Counted from the first letter of the stretch, positions 8,929 through 18,706 are shown. The stretch: DNA of 64,000 bases from Marichromatium gracile (GCF_004343155.1 NZ_SMDC01000001.1:124001-188000); one strand, 5' to 3'. Notes: generated by a model not told the origin, from the letters alone. Numbers and translations: made by a program.

Positions 8929-8957
8929 TTGACGGACCAAAATTCCGTTGGTTTAAT
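8929..8957 (+). promoter_or_regulatory. Sigma-70 promoter of tRNA-Phe
   Basis: TTGACG (8929-8934) and TTTAAT (8952-8957) are separated by 17 bases, about 43 bases before the tRNA. The intervening leader is GC-poor compared with its surroundings. Confidence 0.75.
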
Positions 8958-8999
8958 ACTGCGCTCAAGCCAAGCAGCATGCTTGCACACGAACTACCT

Positions 9000-9075
<76 letters not shown>

Positions 9076-9081
9076 TCTTCG

Positions 9082-9117
9082 AAAGGCCCCGTCGATGTCC
9101 GTCGACGGGGCCTTTTT
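9082..9117 (+). terminator. Rho-independent terminator of tRNA-Phe
   Basis: A near-perfect hairpin (AAAGGCCCCGTCGA, loop TGTCCG, TCGACGGGGCC) is followed by TTTTT, seven bases after the tRNA CCA. Confidence 0.92.
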
Positions 9118-9132
9118 CGTTCTCCCCACCAT

Positions 9133-9158
9133 GAAAAAGGCCCGCACTTGGCGGGCCT
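9133..9158 (-). terminator. Rho-independent terminator of rpoH
   Basis: On the minus strand the stem GGCCCGC / GCGGGCC, with a CAAGT loop, is followed by TTTTTCAT. It lies about 38 bases past the rpoH stop and faces the tRNA-Phe terminator, so the two units are insulated from each other. Confidence 0.85.
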
Positions 9159-9195
9159 CGGTGAGGGCTGCGCGCATCCAGCGCGCCCGGGCTCA

Positions 9196-10035
9196 TCATA
9201 TCTCCAACTGCAGGCGCAGCTTCTTCATCGCGTTCTTCTCGATCTGGCGGATGCGCTCGGCCGAGACGCCGAACTGTTCGGCCAGCTCGTGCAGGGTCTG
9301 CTTGCGCTCGGAGAGCCAGCGCTCGCGCAGGATGGTCTTGCTGCGCTCATCGAGTCCCTGGAGTGCGGCATAGAGACGCTCGCGTTGATTGCGCTCGGAG
9401 TCCTCGCGTTCGAGCAACCGGCCCGGCTCCATGCTGTTGTCGGGCAGATAGGTCGAGGGCGCCGAGGGGGCGTCGTCGTCATCGTCGTCGAGACCGTCGA
9501 ACGACAGGTCCTGGTTGGCCAGACGCGACTCCATCTGCAACACCGTCTCCGGCTTGACCCCGAGATCGGCGGCCACGTCCTCGACCTCCTGACGGGTGAA
9601 CCAGCCCAGACGCTTCTTGGCACTACGCAGGTTGAAGAACAGCTTGCGCTGAGCCTTGGTGGTGGCGACCTTGACGATGCGCCAGTTGCGCAGGATGTAC
9701 TCGTGGATCTCGGCGCGGATCCAGTGCACCGCGAAGGAGACCAGACGCACCCCCATGTCGGGCTCGAAGCGACGCACCGCCTTCATCAGGCCCACGGTCC
9801 CCTCCTGGATCAGGTCGGGCAACGGCAGACCGTAGCCGAGATAGCCGCGAGCGATGCGGATCACGAAGCGCAGGTGCGAGGTCACCAACCGCTTGGCGGC
9901 ATGGGCATCCCCATGATCGCGCAGCCGCACGGCCAGGGAGCGCTCTTCCTCTGCGGTCAGGACTGGGATCTGGTACGCGGCGCTGATGTAGGCATCGATG
10001 GTGCCAGTAGGCACGAGAGTGAGATCCTTCGCCAT
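9196..10035 (-). CDS. rpoH: RNA polymerase heat-shock sigma factor RpoH (sigma-32)
   Basis: This 279-residue sigma-70 family factor directs RNA polymerase to heat-shock promoters. Region 2 contains [19 protein letters not shown] and the -10 reading segment [18 protein letters not shown]. The RpoH box [15 protein letters not shown], near residue 130, distinguishes RpoH from other group 2 sigmas. Region 4 ends with the helix-turn-helix [28 protein letters not shown]. An acidic DDDDDD linker near residue 183 is a local peculiarity. The gene is monocistronic with its own terminator. The ftsYEX genes that usually precede rpoH in enterics are not adjacent. Confidence 0.97.
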   Translation of the reverse strand: MAKDLTLVPTGTIDAYISAAYQIPVLTAEEERSLAVRLRDHGDAHAAKRLVTSHLRFVIRIARGYLGYGLPLPDLIQEGTVGLMKAVRRFEPDMGVRLVSFAVHWIRAEIHEYILRNWRIVKVATTKAQRKLFFNLRSAKKRLGWFTRQEVEDVAADLGVKPETVLQMESRLANQDLSFDGLDDDDDDAPSAPSTYLPDNSMEPGRLLEREDSERNQRERLYAALQGLDERSKTILRERWLSERKQTLHELAEQFGVSAERIRQIEKNAMKKLRLQLEI

Positions 10036-10774
10036 AGTCCAATACCTGAGTTGTAAGCTTGGATAATTATCCTAGCAGTACGCTAAGGAATATGCCAGCA
10101 CTTTTGCCGCGGATTTGGAGACAGGAGCACGACAAAAGTTCAATCAGACTCTAGGCAAGCATCGGCATAGGGACAAGATCCGAGCGGTTAATTAGGGATC
10201 GTATCTTTCGATAACAACCATAGGCGAAGCTGATAACTGATTTTTTATTTTTTAAAAACAGTTACTTGAACAAATCAACCAAGGGCAACCCAAGTCGCTC
10301 CATCGCGAGATGACAGGGTGCCGAGGAGATTCTCAAAGGTTGGACAAAACCTGAACAGTGGTTCTTCGTCGCTAGGCTGCAAACAGCCTCGGGCGAGCCC
10401 TGGGCATTGCGCCGCGAGGACGATACTGAAAAGATAGTCGGTCACATCCAGACCGGAGAAAGGATGCGGATGCCAGACAACGAGAGGCCCCCAACCCATG
10501 GCATCGGCGTGGCTGCTTGCTGAAGACATGGACCGATCCGCGCCACCCTGCCCGGTGGTCGCTGGCCACCGCCCGAAGATCGCCGTCCACGCCCACACTC
10601 AGCCACCAGACGGCTCGCACCCGGTGGTGATGGCCTGCTCGGCGACGCGTCGACAACGGCCGGCGCCGTCAGGCTCGCCGCAAGCGGATACAGCGACCCG
10701 CTCCGGACGCCCAGGCGATCGTCGGTCCGGACGCTGAAGACCTCCTCCGAGCGACCGTCCAGCGGAGACTTGCG
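10036..10774. other. Long intergenic region upstream of rpoH and the amino-acid binding protein gene
   Basis: I see no convincing gene in about 740 bases. The rpoH leader contains the perfect 12-base palindrome GGATAATTATCC at 10061-10072, which overlaps GATAAT-like -10 sequences on the minus strand. An AT-rich stretch at 10190-10275 can form an imperfect hairpin (AACTG-A-TTTTTTA against TAAAAACAGTT). Short open frames at 10275-10792 on the minus strand lack ribosome binding sites and recognisable protein character. It may hold rpoH regulatory sequence or a decayed gene. Confidence 0.5.
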
Positions 10775-11788
10775 ATGCGGATTCGACAGCAATGGCTCAT
10801 CGGCCTGATCCTCGCCACCATCCTCGCCCCGGGGAGCGCCGACACCCTCGACGAGGTCCGCGCACGCGGCGAGCTAAGCTGCGGGGTCAATCAGGATGTA
10901 CCAGGGCTGTCGTACCGCGACGCCGACGGCCACTGGCACGGACTCGACGTCGACTTCTGTCGCGCGGTGGCCGCCGCCACGCTCGGCGATGCCCGGCGCG
11001 TGCGCTTCGTCGCCACCTCGCCGAACGACCGTCTCGCACGCCTGCGCGACGGCGAGTTCGACCTGTTGGCGCGCAACACCACCTGGACCCTGACGCGCGA
11101 TACCGAGCCCGGCATCACCTTCGTCGGCATCCTTTATCACGACGGTCAGGGCTTCATGGTCCATGACGACAGCCCCGTCCACAGCGCCCTCGAACTCGAC
11201 GATCAGTCGATCTGCGTGATTGCCGGGGGCACGGGGCCGGGCAATATCAGGGGCTATCTCGCGCGCCACCGGATGCGCGCGCGGCTCGTCATCAGCGCCG
11301 ATAGCCGCAGCGCCACCCAGGCCTATCAGGATCACCAGTGCGAGGTCTTGAGCACCGACCAGTCGCAGCTGTTCGCGATACGCTCGATGCTGCCACAGGG
11401 CAACAGCGGGCATCGCATTCTCCCCGAGGTGATCTCCAAGGAGCCGCTCTCGCCGGCGGTACGCGACGACGATCGACGCTGGTTCGACATCGTGCGCTGG
11501 ACGCTGTTCGTACTGATCGATGCCGAGGAGCAAGGCATCGACAGCCACAGCCTCATCACGCCCACGACGGAGCTGCCCACGACCATGCCGTCACCGGAAG
11601 ACGATGCCCGGATCGGCGCCCGACTCGGTCTGACACCGGGCTGGCGCCAGCGCATCATCGTCCAGGTCGGCAACTATGCCGAGCTGTTCGAGCGTAACCT
11701 TGGCGCTCACTCGCCGCTCGGGATCAGGCGCGGCCTCAACGCGCTCTGGCGCGACGGCGGCATCCTCTACGCGCCGCCGAGCCGCTGA
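10775..11788 (+). CDS. Amino-acid ABC transporter substrate-binding protein, orphan
   Basis: This 337-residue periplasmic type-2 solute-binding protein belongs to the polar or general amino-acid branch (AapJ/YhdW-like). A signal peptide covers residues 1-22. The opening DEVRARGELSCGVNQDVPGLSYRDADGHWHGLDVDFCRAVAAATLGD and FDLLARNTTWTLTRDT (near residue 95) are characteristic of this group. No permease or ATPase gene is nearby. It could feed a transporter encoded elsewhere or act as a sensory binding protein. A GCGGAGA ribosome site precedes the ATG. The gene is followed by the DUF1015 gene 42 bases later. Confidence 0.85.
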   Translation: MRIRQQWLIGLILATILAPGSADTLDEVRARGELSCGVNQDVPGLSYRDADGHWHGLDVDFCRAVAAATLGDARRVRFVATSPNDRLARLRDGEFDLLARNTTWTLTRDTEPGITFVGILYHDGQGFMVHDDSPVHSALELDDQSICVIAGGTGPGNIRGYLARHRMRARLVISADSRSATQAYQDHQCEVLSTDQSQLFAIRSMLPQGNSGHRILPEVISKEPLSPAVRDDDRRWFDIVRWTLFVLIDAEEQGIDSHSLITPTTELPTTMPSPEDDARIGARLGLTPGWRQRIIVQVGNYAELFERNLGAHSPLGIRRGLNALWRDGGILYAPPSR

Positions 11789-11830
11789 CGAGGCCACCAT
11801 CCCCCGGACCATCCAACAGCGAGAGCACCC

Positions 11831-13066
11831 ATGCCCCTGATCAAGCCCTTCACCGGCCTGCGTCCGGCACCCGATCGTGCCGAGGCCGTCATCGCCCCGC
11901 CCTATGACGTCATCAACGTCGCAGAGGCACGCGAGCTGGTACGCGAGCGCCCCTGGAGCTTCCTGCACATCTCGCGTGCCGAGGTCGACCTGCCGGAGGG
12001 CACCGATCCCCATGACCCGAGCGTCTATGCCCGGGCTCGCGCCAACCTCGAGCACATGCTCGCGGCCGGGGTGCTGCGACGCGACCCGACCCCGAGCTAC
12101 TACGTCTACCGGCTGACCATGGACGGACACCGCCAGACCGGACTGGTCGCCGCCGCCTCGGTGGCGGCCTATGACGACGGTCGGATCAAGCGCCACGAGT
12201 TCACCCGCCCGGCCAAGGAGGACGACCGGGTGCGCCAGATCGAGGCGCTCGACGCCCAGACCGGTCCGGTGTTCCTCGCCTACCGCGCCCAGGCCGCGAT
12301 CGACGGCCTGCTCGCCGCGACCACCGAGCAGCCACCCGAGGTCGACGTCACCGCCGCCGACGGCGTGCGCCACGAGCTGTGGCGGCTCGGCGAACCAGCG
12401 CAGGTGGCCGCAATCGACGCCGCCTTCGCCGCGATCGACGTGCTCTACGTCGCCGACGGCCATCACCGCTCGGCGGCCGCCTCGCGGGTGGCCGCAGCCC
12501 GCCGCGAGGCCGGCACCGCGCCGGGCGGCGCGCACGAGTCCTTCCTCGCGGTGATCTTCCCCCACGATCAGCTGCGCATCCTCGACTACAACCGGGTGGT
12601 GCGCGATCTCAACGGCCACAGCCCGGAGACGCTGCTCGCGGCCATCGCCGAGCGCTTCGCCGTCGAGCCGGCGGACACCCCGGTCGCGCCCGCGCGCCCC
12701 GGCGAGTTCGGGCTCTATCTCGCCGGACACTGGTATCGGCTGAGACTCGACCCCGGGCTGATCCCTGCCGACGACCCGGTCGCCAGCCTCGATGTCAGCC
12801 TGCTCCAGCAACACCTGATCGAGCCACTGCTCGGCATCGACGACCCGCGCCGCGATCCGCGCATCGACTTCGTCGGCGGCATCCGCGGACTCGACGGGCT
12901 GCAGCAACGCGTCGACAGCGGCGAGATGGCGCTCGCGCTCGCCCTTCACCCCACTCCCATGGCATCGCTGCTCGCCGTCGCCGACGCCGGCGCGGTGATG
13001 CCGCCCAAGTCCACCTGGTTCGAACCCAAGCTCGCCGACGGACTGGTGAGCCACGTCCTGGACTGA
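11831..13066 (+). CDS. DUF1015 family protein
   Basis: This 411-residue soluble protein is recognised as DUF1015 from its opening (IKPFTGLRPAPDRAEAVIAPPYDVIN), the SFLHISRAEVDLPEG segment near residue 45, and the YVADGHHRSAAASRVA motif near residue 210. The His-rich GHHR motif resembles a nucleotidyl or kinase-like site, and the family has no proven biochemical function. relA follows 35 bases downstream on the same strand, so the two may be co-transcribed. Members often neighbour serine-pathway or stringent-response genes, but any functional link here is an inference. Confidence 0.85.
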   Translation: MPLIKPFTGLRPAPDRAEAVIAPPYDVINVAEARELVRERPWSFLHISRAEVDLPEGTDPHDPSVYARARANLEHMLAAGVLRRDPTPSYYVYRLTMDGHRQTGLVAAASVAAYDDGRIKRHEFTRPAKEDDRVRQIEALDAQTGPVFLAYRAQAAIDGLLAATTEQPPEVDVTAADGVRHELWRLGEPAQVAAIDAAFAAIDVLYVADGHHRSAAASRVAAARREAGTAPGGAHESFLAVIFPHDQLRILDYNRVVRDLNGHSPETLLAAIAERFAVEPADTPVAPARPGEFGLYLAGHWYRLRLDPGLIPADDPVASLDVSLLQQHLIEPLLGIDDPRRDPRIDFVGGIRGLDGLQQRVDSGEMALALALHPTPMASLLAVADAGAVMPPKSTWFEPKLADGLVSHVLD

Positions 13067-13101
13067 CACTGCAAGACGACGGAAGACGACAACCGAAGAC
13101 G

Positions 13102-15318
13102 ATGGTCAGACCCACCTACAACCTGCCCGCCGACCGCGGCGACGACGAACACGCGATCCGCCACTGGCTCGAGAGCCTCGAGGGGCGCTATCAGCCCGCC
13201 GGCCTCGAGGCCGTCGCCGGCGCCTGCGCGATGCTCACCCGCATCCACGGCGATCAGCGCATCGAGACCGGCGAGACCCGGGTGCGTCACCTGCTCTCCA
13301 CCGCCGACATCCTGGTCGGCCTGGAGATGGACGACGAGACCCTGGTGGCGGCGCTGCTCAACGGCAGCCTGGAGGCGCAGGCCACCAGCCTCGCCGACAT
13401 CGAGCAACGCTTCGGCGCCAATGTCGCGCGCATGGTCGACGACCTGTCGCGGATCGGGCAGCTGGCCAATGTCGATGCCATCATCGCCGCCAAGGACCAG
13501 TCGCAGCACGAGGAGAACCTGCGCCGCCTGCTGCTCGGCATCGCCGAGGACGTGCGCGTGGTGCTGGTGGTGCTCGCCGAGCGGGTGCATCTGATGCGCG
13601 CGATCAAGGACCTCGAGATCCGCCGTCGCACCCGCATCGCGCGCGACACCGAGCGCGTCTATGCACCGCTGGCCAACCGCCTCGGGGTGTGGCAGCTCAA
13701 GTGGGAGCTCGAGGACCTCAGCCTGCGCTATCTCCAGCCCGAGGAGTACAAGCGCATCGCCCGGCTGCTGGCCGAGCGGCGCGAGGAGCGCGAGCACTAC
13801 ATCGCCTCGGTGATGGAGGTCCTCAGCGAGAAGTTCGCCAACAGCGGCATCAGCGCCGAGATCACCGGCCGACCCAAGCACATCTACAGCATCTGGAAGA
13901 AGATGCGCCGCAAGGGCGTCGACATCGAGGAGATCTTCGACCTGCGCGCGGTGCGCATCATGGTCGAGACCGTCGCCGACTGCTATGCCGCGCTCGGTAT
14001 CGTCCACGGGCTCTGGCGCCACATCCCCAAGGAGTTCGACGACTACATCGCCACCCCCAAGGGCAACATGTATCAGTCGTTGCACACCGCGGTGATCGGC
14101 CCCGGCGACAAGTCGCTGGAGGTGCAGATCCGCACCTATGAGATGCATCGCCACGCCGAGTTCGGCGTCGCCGCGCACTGGGCCTACAAGGAGGCCAAGG
14201 GCCACGACGCGGCCTTCCAGCGTCGCCTGGTATGGATGCGCAACTGGCTCGAACTCAAGGGCGAGCTGGAGGACCCCGGCGAGGTGCTCGAACGCTTCCG
14301 CCAGGAGTTCGAGCCGGTGCACATCTATGTGCTCACCCCGCACGCCAAGGTCATCGAGCTGCCCAAGGGAGCGACCCCGCTCGACTTCGCCTACGCCATC
14401 CACTCCGAGGTCGGCAACCGTTGCCGGGGGGCGCGCGTCAACGGTCGCATCGTGCCGCTGCACCAGCGGCTCGAGAGCGGCGACACCGTCGAGATCCTCA
14501 CCCAGAAGAACGCCACCCCCAGCCGCGACTGGCTCAGCCCCCACCACGGCTACCTGACCACGGCGCGCGCGCGCAACCGGGTGCGCCAGTGGTTCAAGCA
14601 ACAGGACCTGGAGCAGCACGCCCACGAGGGCCGGGGCCTGCTCGAGCGCGAGATCGCCCGTCTGGGGATCGTCGAGAAGCCCCAGCTCGAGGCGCTCGCC
14701 GAGCGCTTCAACTTCAAGCGCGGCGAGGATCTGCTGGCCGCCATCGGGCGCGGCGACGTGCCGGTCGGCCAGGTTGCGCGCCAGGTCGGCGAGCCACGCG
14801 CCGAGCACAGCAAGGAGTCCGAACACAAGCCGCGTCATCACCCCCAGCGCCAGCGCAGCGAGCCGAGCAGCGCGGTGGTGGTCGAGGGCGTCGATGACCT
14901 GATGACGCAGATGGCGCAGTGCTGCAAACCGGTCCCGCACGACCCGATCATCGGTTTCGTCACCCGCGGTCGCGGCGTCACCATCCACCGGCGCGACTGC
15001 AGCAACGTCCGCCATCTGCCCCCGGACGAGGCCGAACGGCTGATCTCGGTGCGCTGGGCCGATGCCCCGGTCGAGGCCAGCTACCCGGTCGACCTGCTGG
15101 TGATCGCCGCCGATCGCAAGGGGCTGTTGCGCGACGTCTCCTCGGTGTTCGTCGACGACGACCTCGACGTGCTCGGTGTCGAGACCCACTCCGAGCGCAC
15201 CACCGACACCGCCTCGATGCGCTTCACCATCGAGGTCCGCGACCAGGAGCAGCTCGGCCGGGTGCTGGTCAGGCTGCGCCAGCTCCCCGATGTGCTCGAG
15301 GTGCGTCGTGCCGACTGA
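13102..15318 (+). CDS. relA: GTP pyrophosphokinase RelA (monofunctional (p)ppGpp synthetase)
   Basis: This 738-residue long RSH enzyme makes the alarmone (p)ppGpp on amino-acid-starved ribosomes. The N-terminal hydrolase domain is degenerate: where active hydrolases have a His-Asp metal site, this protein reads ALLNGSLEAQ near residue 87. The synthetase domain carries EFDD at residues 311-314, the ExDD signature of RelA rather than the RxKD of bifunctional SpoT, plus GNMYQSLHT. A TGS domain (HIYVLTPHAKVIELPKGATPLDFAYAIHSEVG) starts near residue 412, a conserved-Cys region (QCCKPVPHD) lies near 610, and an ACT domain ends the protein. I chose the ATG at 13102 because the domain begins there; the frame stays open far upstream without coding character. 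The next gene overlaps its end by 11 bases. A SpoT must be encoded elsewhere. Confidence 0.95.
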   Translation: MVRPTYNLPADRGDDEHAIRHWLESLEGRYQPAGLEAVAGACAMLTRIHGDQRIETGETRVRHLLSTADILVGLEMDDETLVAALLNGSLEAQATSLADIEQRFGANVARMVDDLSRIGQLANVDAIIAAKDQSQHEENLRRLLLGIAEDVRVVLVVLAERVHLMRAIKDLEIRRRTRIARDTERVYAPLANRLGVWQLKWELEDLSLRYLQPEEYKRIARLLAERREEREHYIASVMEVLSEKFANSGISAEITGRPKHIYSIWKKMRRKGVDIEEIFDLRAVRIMVETVADCYAALGIVHGLWRHIPKEFDDYIATPKGNMYQSLHTAVIGPGDKSLEVQIRTYEMHRHAEFGVAAHWAYKEAKGHDAAFQRRLVWMRNWLELKGELEDPGEVLERFRQEFEPVHIYVLTPHAKVIELPKGATPLDFAYAIHSEVGNRCRGARVNGRIVPLHQRLESGDTVEILTQKNATPSRDWLSPHHGYLTTARARNRVRQWFKQQDLEQHAHEGRGLLEREIARLGIVEKPQLEALAERFNFKRGEDLLAAIGRGDVPVGQVARQVGEPRAEHSKESEHKPRHHPQRQRSEPSSAVVVEGVDDLMTQMAQCCKPVPHDPIIGFVTRGRGVTIHRRDCSNVRHLPPDEAERLISVRWADAPVEASYPVDLLVIAADRKGLLRDVSSVFVDDDLDVLGVETHSERTTDTASMRFTIEVRDQEQLGRVLVRLRQLPDVLEVRRAD

Positions 15319-16393
15319 ACCGGTGCGGCTGCACGCGCTGCTCGCCGGTTTCGCCCTCGCCGGCGATCCCGACCGCGCCGCGATCACCCCGCTCGGCGGC
15401 GGTCTGATCAACGACAGCTTCGCGGTGCGGCTCGATGAGCGGCGTTACGTGCTGCAACGGATCAATGCCCGGGTCTTTCCCGACCCGGCGCGGGTGATCG
15501 CCAACCAGGCCGCGCTCGCCGCGGTCTGGGACGCCCCCGGGCTCGACATCCCGGCCCCCCTGCCAACTCGTGACGGCGGCTTCGCCCTCCACGACGACAG
15601 CGGCGCGTGCTGGCGACTGACCCGCTTCATCGCCCCCAGCCGCAGTCTTGCCCGACTCGATCATCCCGCCCAGGCCAGGGCGGTGGGCGAGGCGCTCGGG
15701 CGCTTCCATCGCACCCTCGCCCGGCACGCCCCACTGCCGCTGCAGACCGCCCTGCCCGGCTTCCACGACACCCCGGCCTACCTCGCCGGGTTACGACGAC
15801 TCGACACCCCGACGGCGCGGCGCGATCCGACGCTCGCCGAGTCGCTCGACTTCGTCGCGCAGCGCGCCCCGCTCGCCGCGACGCTCGCCACCGCCCGCGC
15901 CGAGGGGCGGATCGGCGAGCACGTCGTCCACGGCGACCCCAAGCTCGACAACCTGCTGTTCTCGACCGATGCGACCCGGGTGGTGGCGCTGATCGACCTC
16001 GATACCGTCCAGCCCGGGCTGATCCACCACGACCTCGGCGACTGTCTGCGCTCGTGCTGCAACCGCGCCGGTGAGGGCGGCGCGAGCGCCCGCTTCGACC
16101 TCGCCCTCGCCGCCGCCATCCTCGGCGGCTATGCCGCCGCGACCGACGGACTGCTCGATGCCGAGGAGCGCGCACTGATCCCGCAGGCGCTACGGCTGAT
16201 CCCCTTCGAGCTGGGGATACGCTTCCTCACCGACCACCTCCAGGGCGACCGCTACTTCCGCGTGCGCCGTCATGGCGACAACCTGCGCAAGGCGCGCGTC
16301 CAGTTCGCCCTGGTCGCCGACCTCGAGCGCCAGACCGACGAGATCGAGACGCTGGTCGAACGCTGCTTCGCCGAGGCGACCAGCGTCGCTTGA
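15308..16393 (+). CDS. Aminoglycoside-phosphotransferase-fold small-molecule kinase
   Basis: This 361-residue kinase has the APH fold. It shows the nucleotide loop GGGLINDSFAVRL (near residue 26), the catalytic loop HVVHGDPKLDNLLF (near 205-218) and the magnesium-binding IDLDTVQPG (near 228). The length and GGLINDSF opening resemble N-acetylhexosamine 1-kinase-like enzymes, so a sugar substrate is plausible but not proven. I chose the GTG at 15308, which overlaps the relA stop by 11 bases and starts just before the domain. An upstream in-frame ATG at 15176 lies deep inside relA. The overlap suggests translational coupling to relA. Confidence 0.82.
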   Translation: MPTEPVRLHALLAGFALAGDPDRAAITPLGGGLINDSFAVRLDERRYVLQRINARVFPDPARVIANQAALAAVWDAPGLDIPAPLPTRDGGFALHDDSGACWRLTRFIAPSRSLARLDHPAQARAVGEALGRFHRTLARHAPLPLQTALPGFHDTPAYLAGLRRLDTPTARRDPTLAESLDFVAQRAPLAATLATARAEGRIGEHVVHGDPKLDNLLFSTDATRVVALIDLDTVQPGLIHHDLGDCLRSCCNRAGEGGASARFDLALAAAILGGYAAATDGLLDAEERALIPQALRLIPFELGIRFLTDHLQGDRYFRVRRHGDNLRKARVQFALVADLERQTDEIETLVERCFAEATSVA

Positions 16394-16521
16394 ATCGCCC
16401 TCGCGACCGGCTAACCTGAGAGCATCCACCCAAGCCCTCCAGTCATGCGCGAGACGCACCGCCCGCCGTCATCCGGAGGACACGACGAACGCGCGGTGCG
16501 CTCCCTCGCCAGGCGATCATC

Positions 16522-18705
16522 ATGCCTCGTCGCCCAGGCCACAGCAGCGAACCAGACAGCACCAACCACGGCCCTGCCGCCACGGACAGCAGCAACAGTC
16601 TCGAGGCGCAGTGCATGCAGCCGGCCGGCGCCTGGCTGAGGCTCTCGGTCGACGCCGACGGACGCTGGACGCTCTGCCGGCTCTCGCCACCGGACACCAG
16701 CGCCCCGAGCCGGGATGGCGACGCGCGCTGGATCGAGGCGGTCATCACCGAGGATCGCGCCGCCCTGCTGCAGCGGCTCGACGGAGCGGGCGGTGGGCGC
16801 CAGCCCTGGCAGCAGGATTGTCGTATCCGCGACAGCGCCGGCGCGCTGCGCTGGATCCGTCTCAACGCCCACCCCGGCGCCAACGGCGAGGACTGGGATC
16901 TCATCATCACCGAGATCACCGACCTCAAGACCCGCGAGCAACGCCTCCGGTTGAGCGAGACCCGTTATCGCGCCATCGTCGGATTACAGAGCGACCTGGT
17001 CTGTCGCTTCCTCCCGGACAACACCATCACCTTCGCCAACGAGGCCTACTGCACCTTCTTCGGATACAGCCGTGCCGAGTTGATCGGCAGAAGCTTCATG
17101 ACCCTGGTGCCGCAGGAGGAACACGCCCTCGTCGACTCGATGATGAGCCGCTGCAACGCCGACAATCCAGCGATGATCAGCGAGCACTGGGTGGTGCGCG
17201 CCGACGGCGAGCGGCGCTGGGTGCAGTGGGTCGACCAGGCCATCTTCGACGCCGGCGGACAGCTGATCGAGATCCAGTCGGTCGGGCGCGACACCACCGA
17301 ACAGCGCCGCCTCGAGCAGCGCGAGCGGCTGCGCAACCGGGTGCTCGAGCAACTCGTCGCCGGCGCCCCGCTGAGGGCGGTGCTCGAGGTCATCGTCGAG
17401 GGCTTCGAACAGGAGAGTTCCGGGCGCTGCAGCATCCTCGAACTCGACCGTGACAGCAAACGTCTCTATACCGCCGCGGCACCGAGCCTGCCACCCGATT
17501 ACAACCGGGCGATCGACGGGCTCGCGATCGGCCCAGGCATCGGCTCCTGCGGCAGCGCCGCGGCGACCGGCGAGCGGGTAGTGGTCGAGGACATCGCCAC
17601 CCACCCCTACTGGCGGCCATTTCGTGCGCTGGCGCGACAGGCGGGGGTCGCCGCCTGCTGGTCGGAGCCGATCCGCGCCTCGGACGGACATATCCTCGGC
17701 ACCTTCGCCATCTATCACGACCACCCTCAGGGGCCCGACAGAGAGGATCTGGAACGCATCGAGCTGGCCACCAATCTCGCCAGCATCGCCATCGAGCGCA
17801 CCCGCGCCAGCGAGGCGCTACGCATCAGCGAGGAGCGTCTGTCACTGGTGCTGCGCGGTACCGAGGACGGCTGGTGGGACTGGGATCTGAGCAGCGACCG
17901 GGTGTCCTACTCGACGCGTTGGTGGGAGATGCTCGGCTATGACGAGGGGGCGCTGGAGACCAACCGCTATCTGTGGCAGCTGCTGATCCACCCCGAGGAC
18001 CAGGCACGGGTCCAGCAGGTCTTCGATCAGGCCTTCAACGGCACCACCAACGCCTACTCGGTCGAGTTCAGACTGCTGCACCGCGACGGTCACTATGTCC
18101 CCGTGCTCTCGCGCGGTTTCATCCAGCGCGATGCCGACGAACACCCGATCCGGGTCGCCGGCGCCAATACCGACCTGACCGAGCGCAAGCGTCTCGAGCA
18201 ACGACTGCGCGAACTCGCCGAGACCGACGACCTCACCGGCCTGCCCAACCGTCGGCGTTTCTTCGCCGAACTGCAGCGCGAACTCGATCGTATCCGCCGT
18301 CACGAAACCCCGGCGGCGGTCCTGATGCTCGATCTCGATCACTTCAAGCGAATCAATGACCACCACGGACACGGCGGCGGCGATGCGGTGCTGCGCGCCT
18401 TCACCGAGGTGCTGCGCGCCGAGCTGCGCAGCACCGACTGCGCGGGGCGGCTCGGCGGCGAGGAATTCGCCGTGCTGGTGCCGGGCAGTGATCTCACCGC
18501 GGCCTGTCATTTCGCCGAGCGGCTCAGACGTCACGTCGCCGCACTGCGGGTGGAGCACAAGGAGGCGCTCATCACCGTGCGGGTGAGCATCGGCTGCACC
18601 CAGATCCGCCACGACGACGACGGCCCCGACGGTATCCTCGCGCGCGCCGACGAGGCGCTCTACCGCGCCAAGCGCAACGGGCGCGATCGCGTCGAGCGCG
18701 CCTGA
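16522..18705 (+). CDS. Diguanylate cyclase with PAS-PAS-GAF-PAS sensor modules
   Basis: This 727-residue protein should make cyclic di-GMP from two GTP. A divergent PAS-like module (residues 35-145) is followed by a PAS domain (about 150-275), a GAF domain (about 290-430, SSGRCSILELD to FAIYHDHP), another PAS with PAC (about 435-560, GTEDGWWDWDLSSDRVSYSTRWWEML) and a C-terminal GGDEF domain. The active motif is GGEEF. An allosteric inhibition site RSTD sits exactly five residues upstream, so product feedback is expected. No transmembrane helix is evident, so sensing is probably cytoplasmic. The start is uncertain: ATG at 16522 has a weak ribosome site, and ATG at 16615 is an alternative. It is convergent with the nuclease gene, one base apart. 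Confidence 0.92.
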   Translation: MPRRPGHSSEPDSTNHGPAATDSSNSLEAQCMQPAGAWLRLSVDADGRWTLCRLSPPDTSAPSRDGDARWIEAVITEDRAALLQRLDGAGGGRQPWQQDCRIRDSAGALRWIRLNAHPGANGEDWDLIITEITDLKTREQRLRLSETRYRAIVGLQSDLVCRFLPDNTITFANEAYCTFFGYSRAELIGRSFMTLVPQEEHALVDSMMSRCNADNPAMISEHWVVRADGERRWVQWVDQAIFDAGGQLIEIQSVGRDTTEQRRLEQRERLRNRVLEQLVAGAPLRAVLEVIVEGFEQESSGRCSILELDRDSKRLYTAAAPSLPPDYNRAIDGLAIGPGIGSCGSAAATGERVVVEDIATHPYWRPFRALARQAGVAACWSEPIRASDGHILGTFAIYHDHPQGPDREDLERIELATNLASIAIERTRASEALRISEERLSLVLRGTEDGWWDWDLSSDRVSYSTRWWEMLGYDEGALETNRYLWQLLIHPEDQARVQQVFDQAFNGTTNAYSVEFRLLHRDGHYVPVLSRGFIQRDADEHPIRVAGANTDLTERKRLEQRLRELAETDDLTGLPNRRRFFAELQRELDRIRRHETPAAVLMLDLDHFKRINDHHGHGGGDAVLRAFTEVLRAELRSTDCAGRLGGEEFAVLVPGSDLTAACHFAERLRRHVAALRVEHKEALITVRVSIGCTQIRHDDDGPDGILARADEALYRAKRNGRDRVERA

Positions 18706-18706
18706 G

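Noticed and set aside
10442-10792. 116-residue minus-strand frame
   Set aside because: No ribosome site, no coherent protein composition, and it overlaps the start of the binding-protein gene.
12379-13101. Upstream extension of the relA frame
   Set aside because: It lies within the DUF1015 gene, is Arg/Ala-rich without homology-like character, and the RelA family begins at about 13102.
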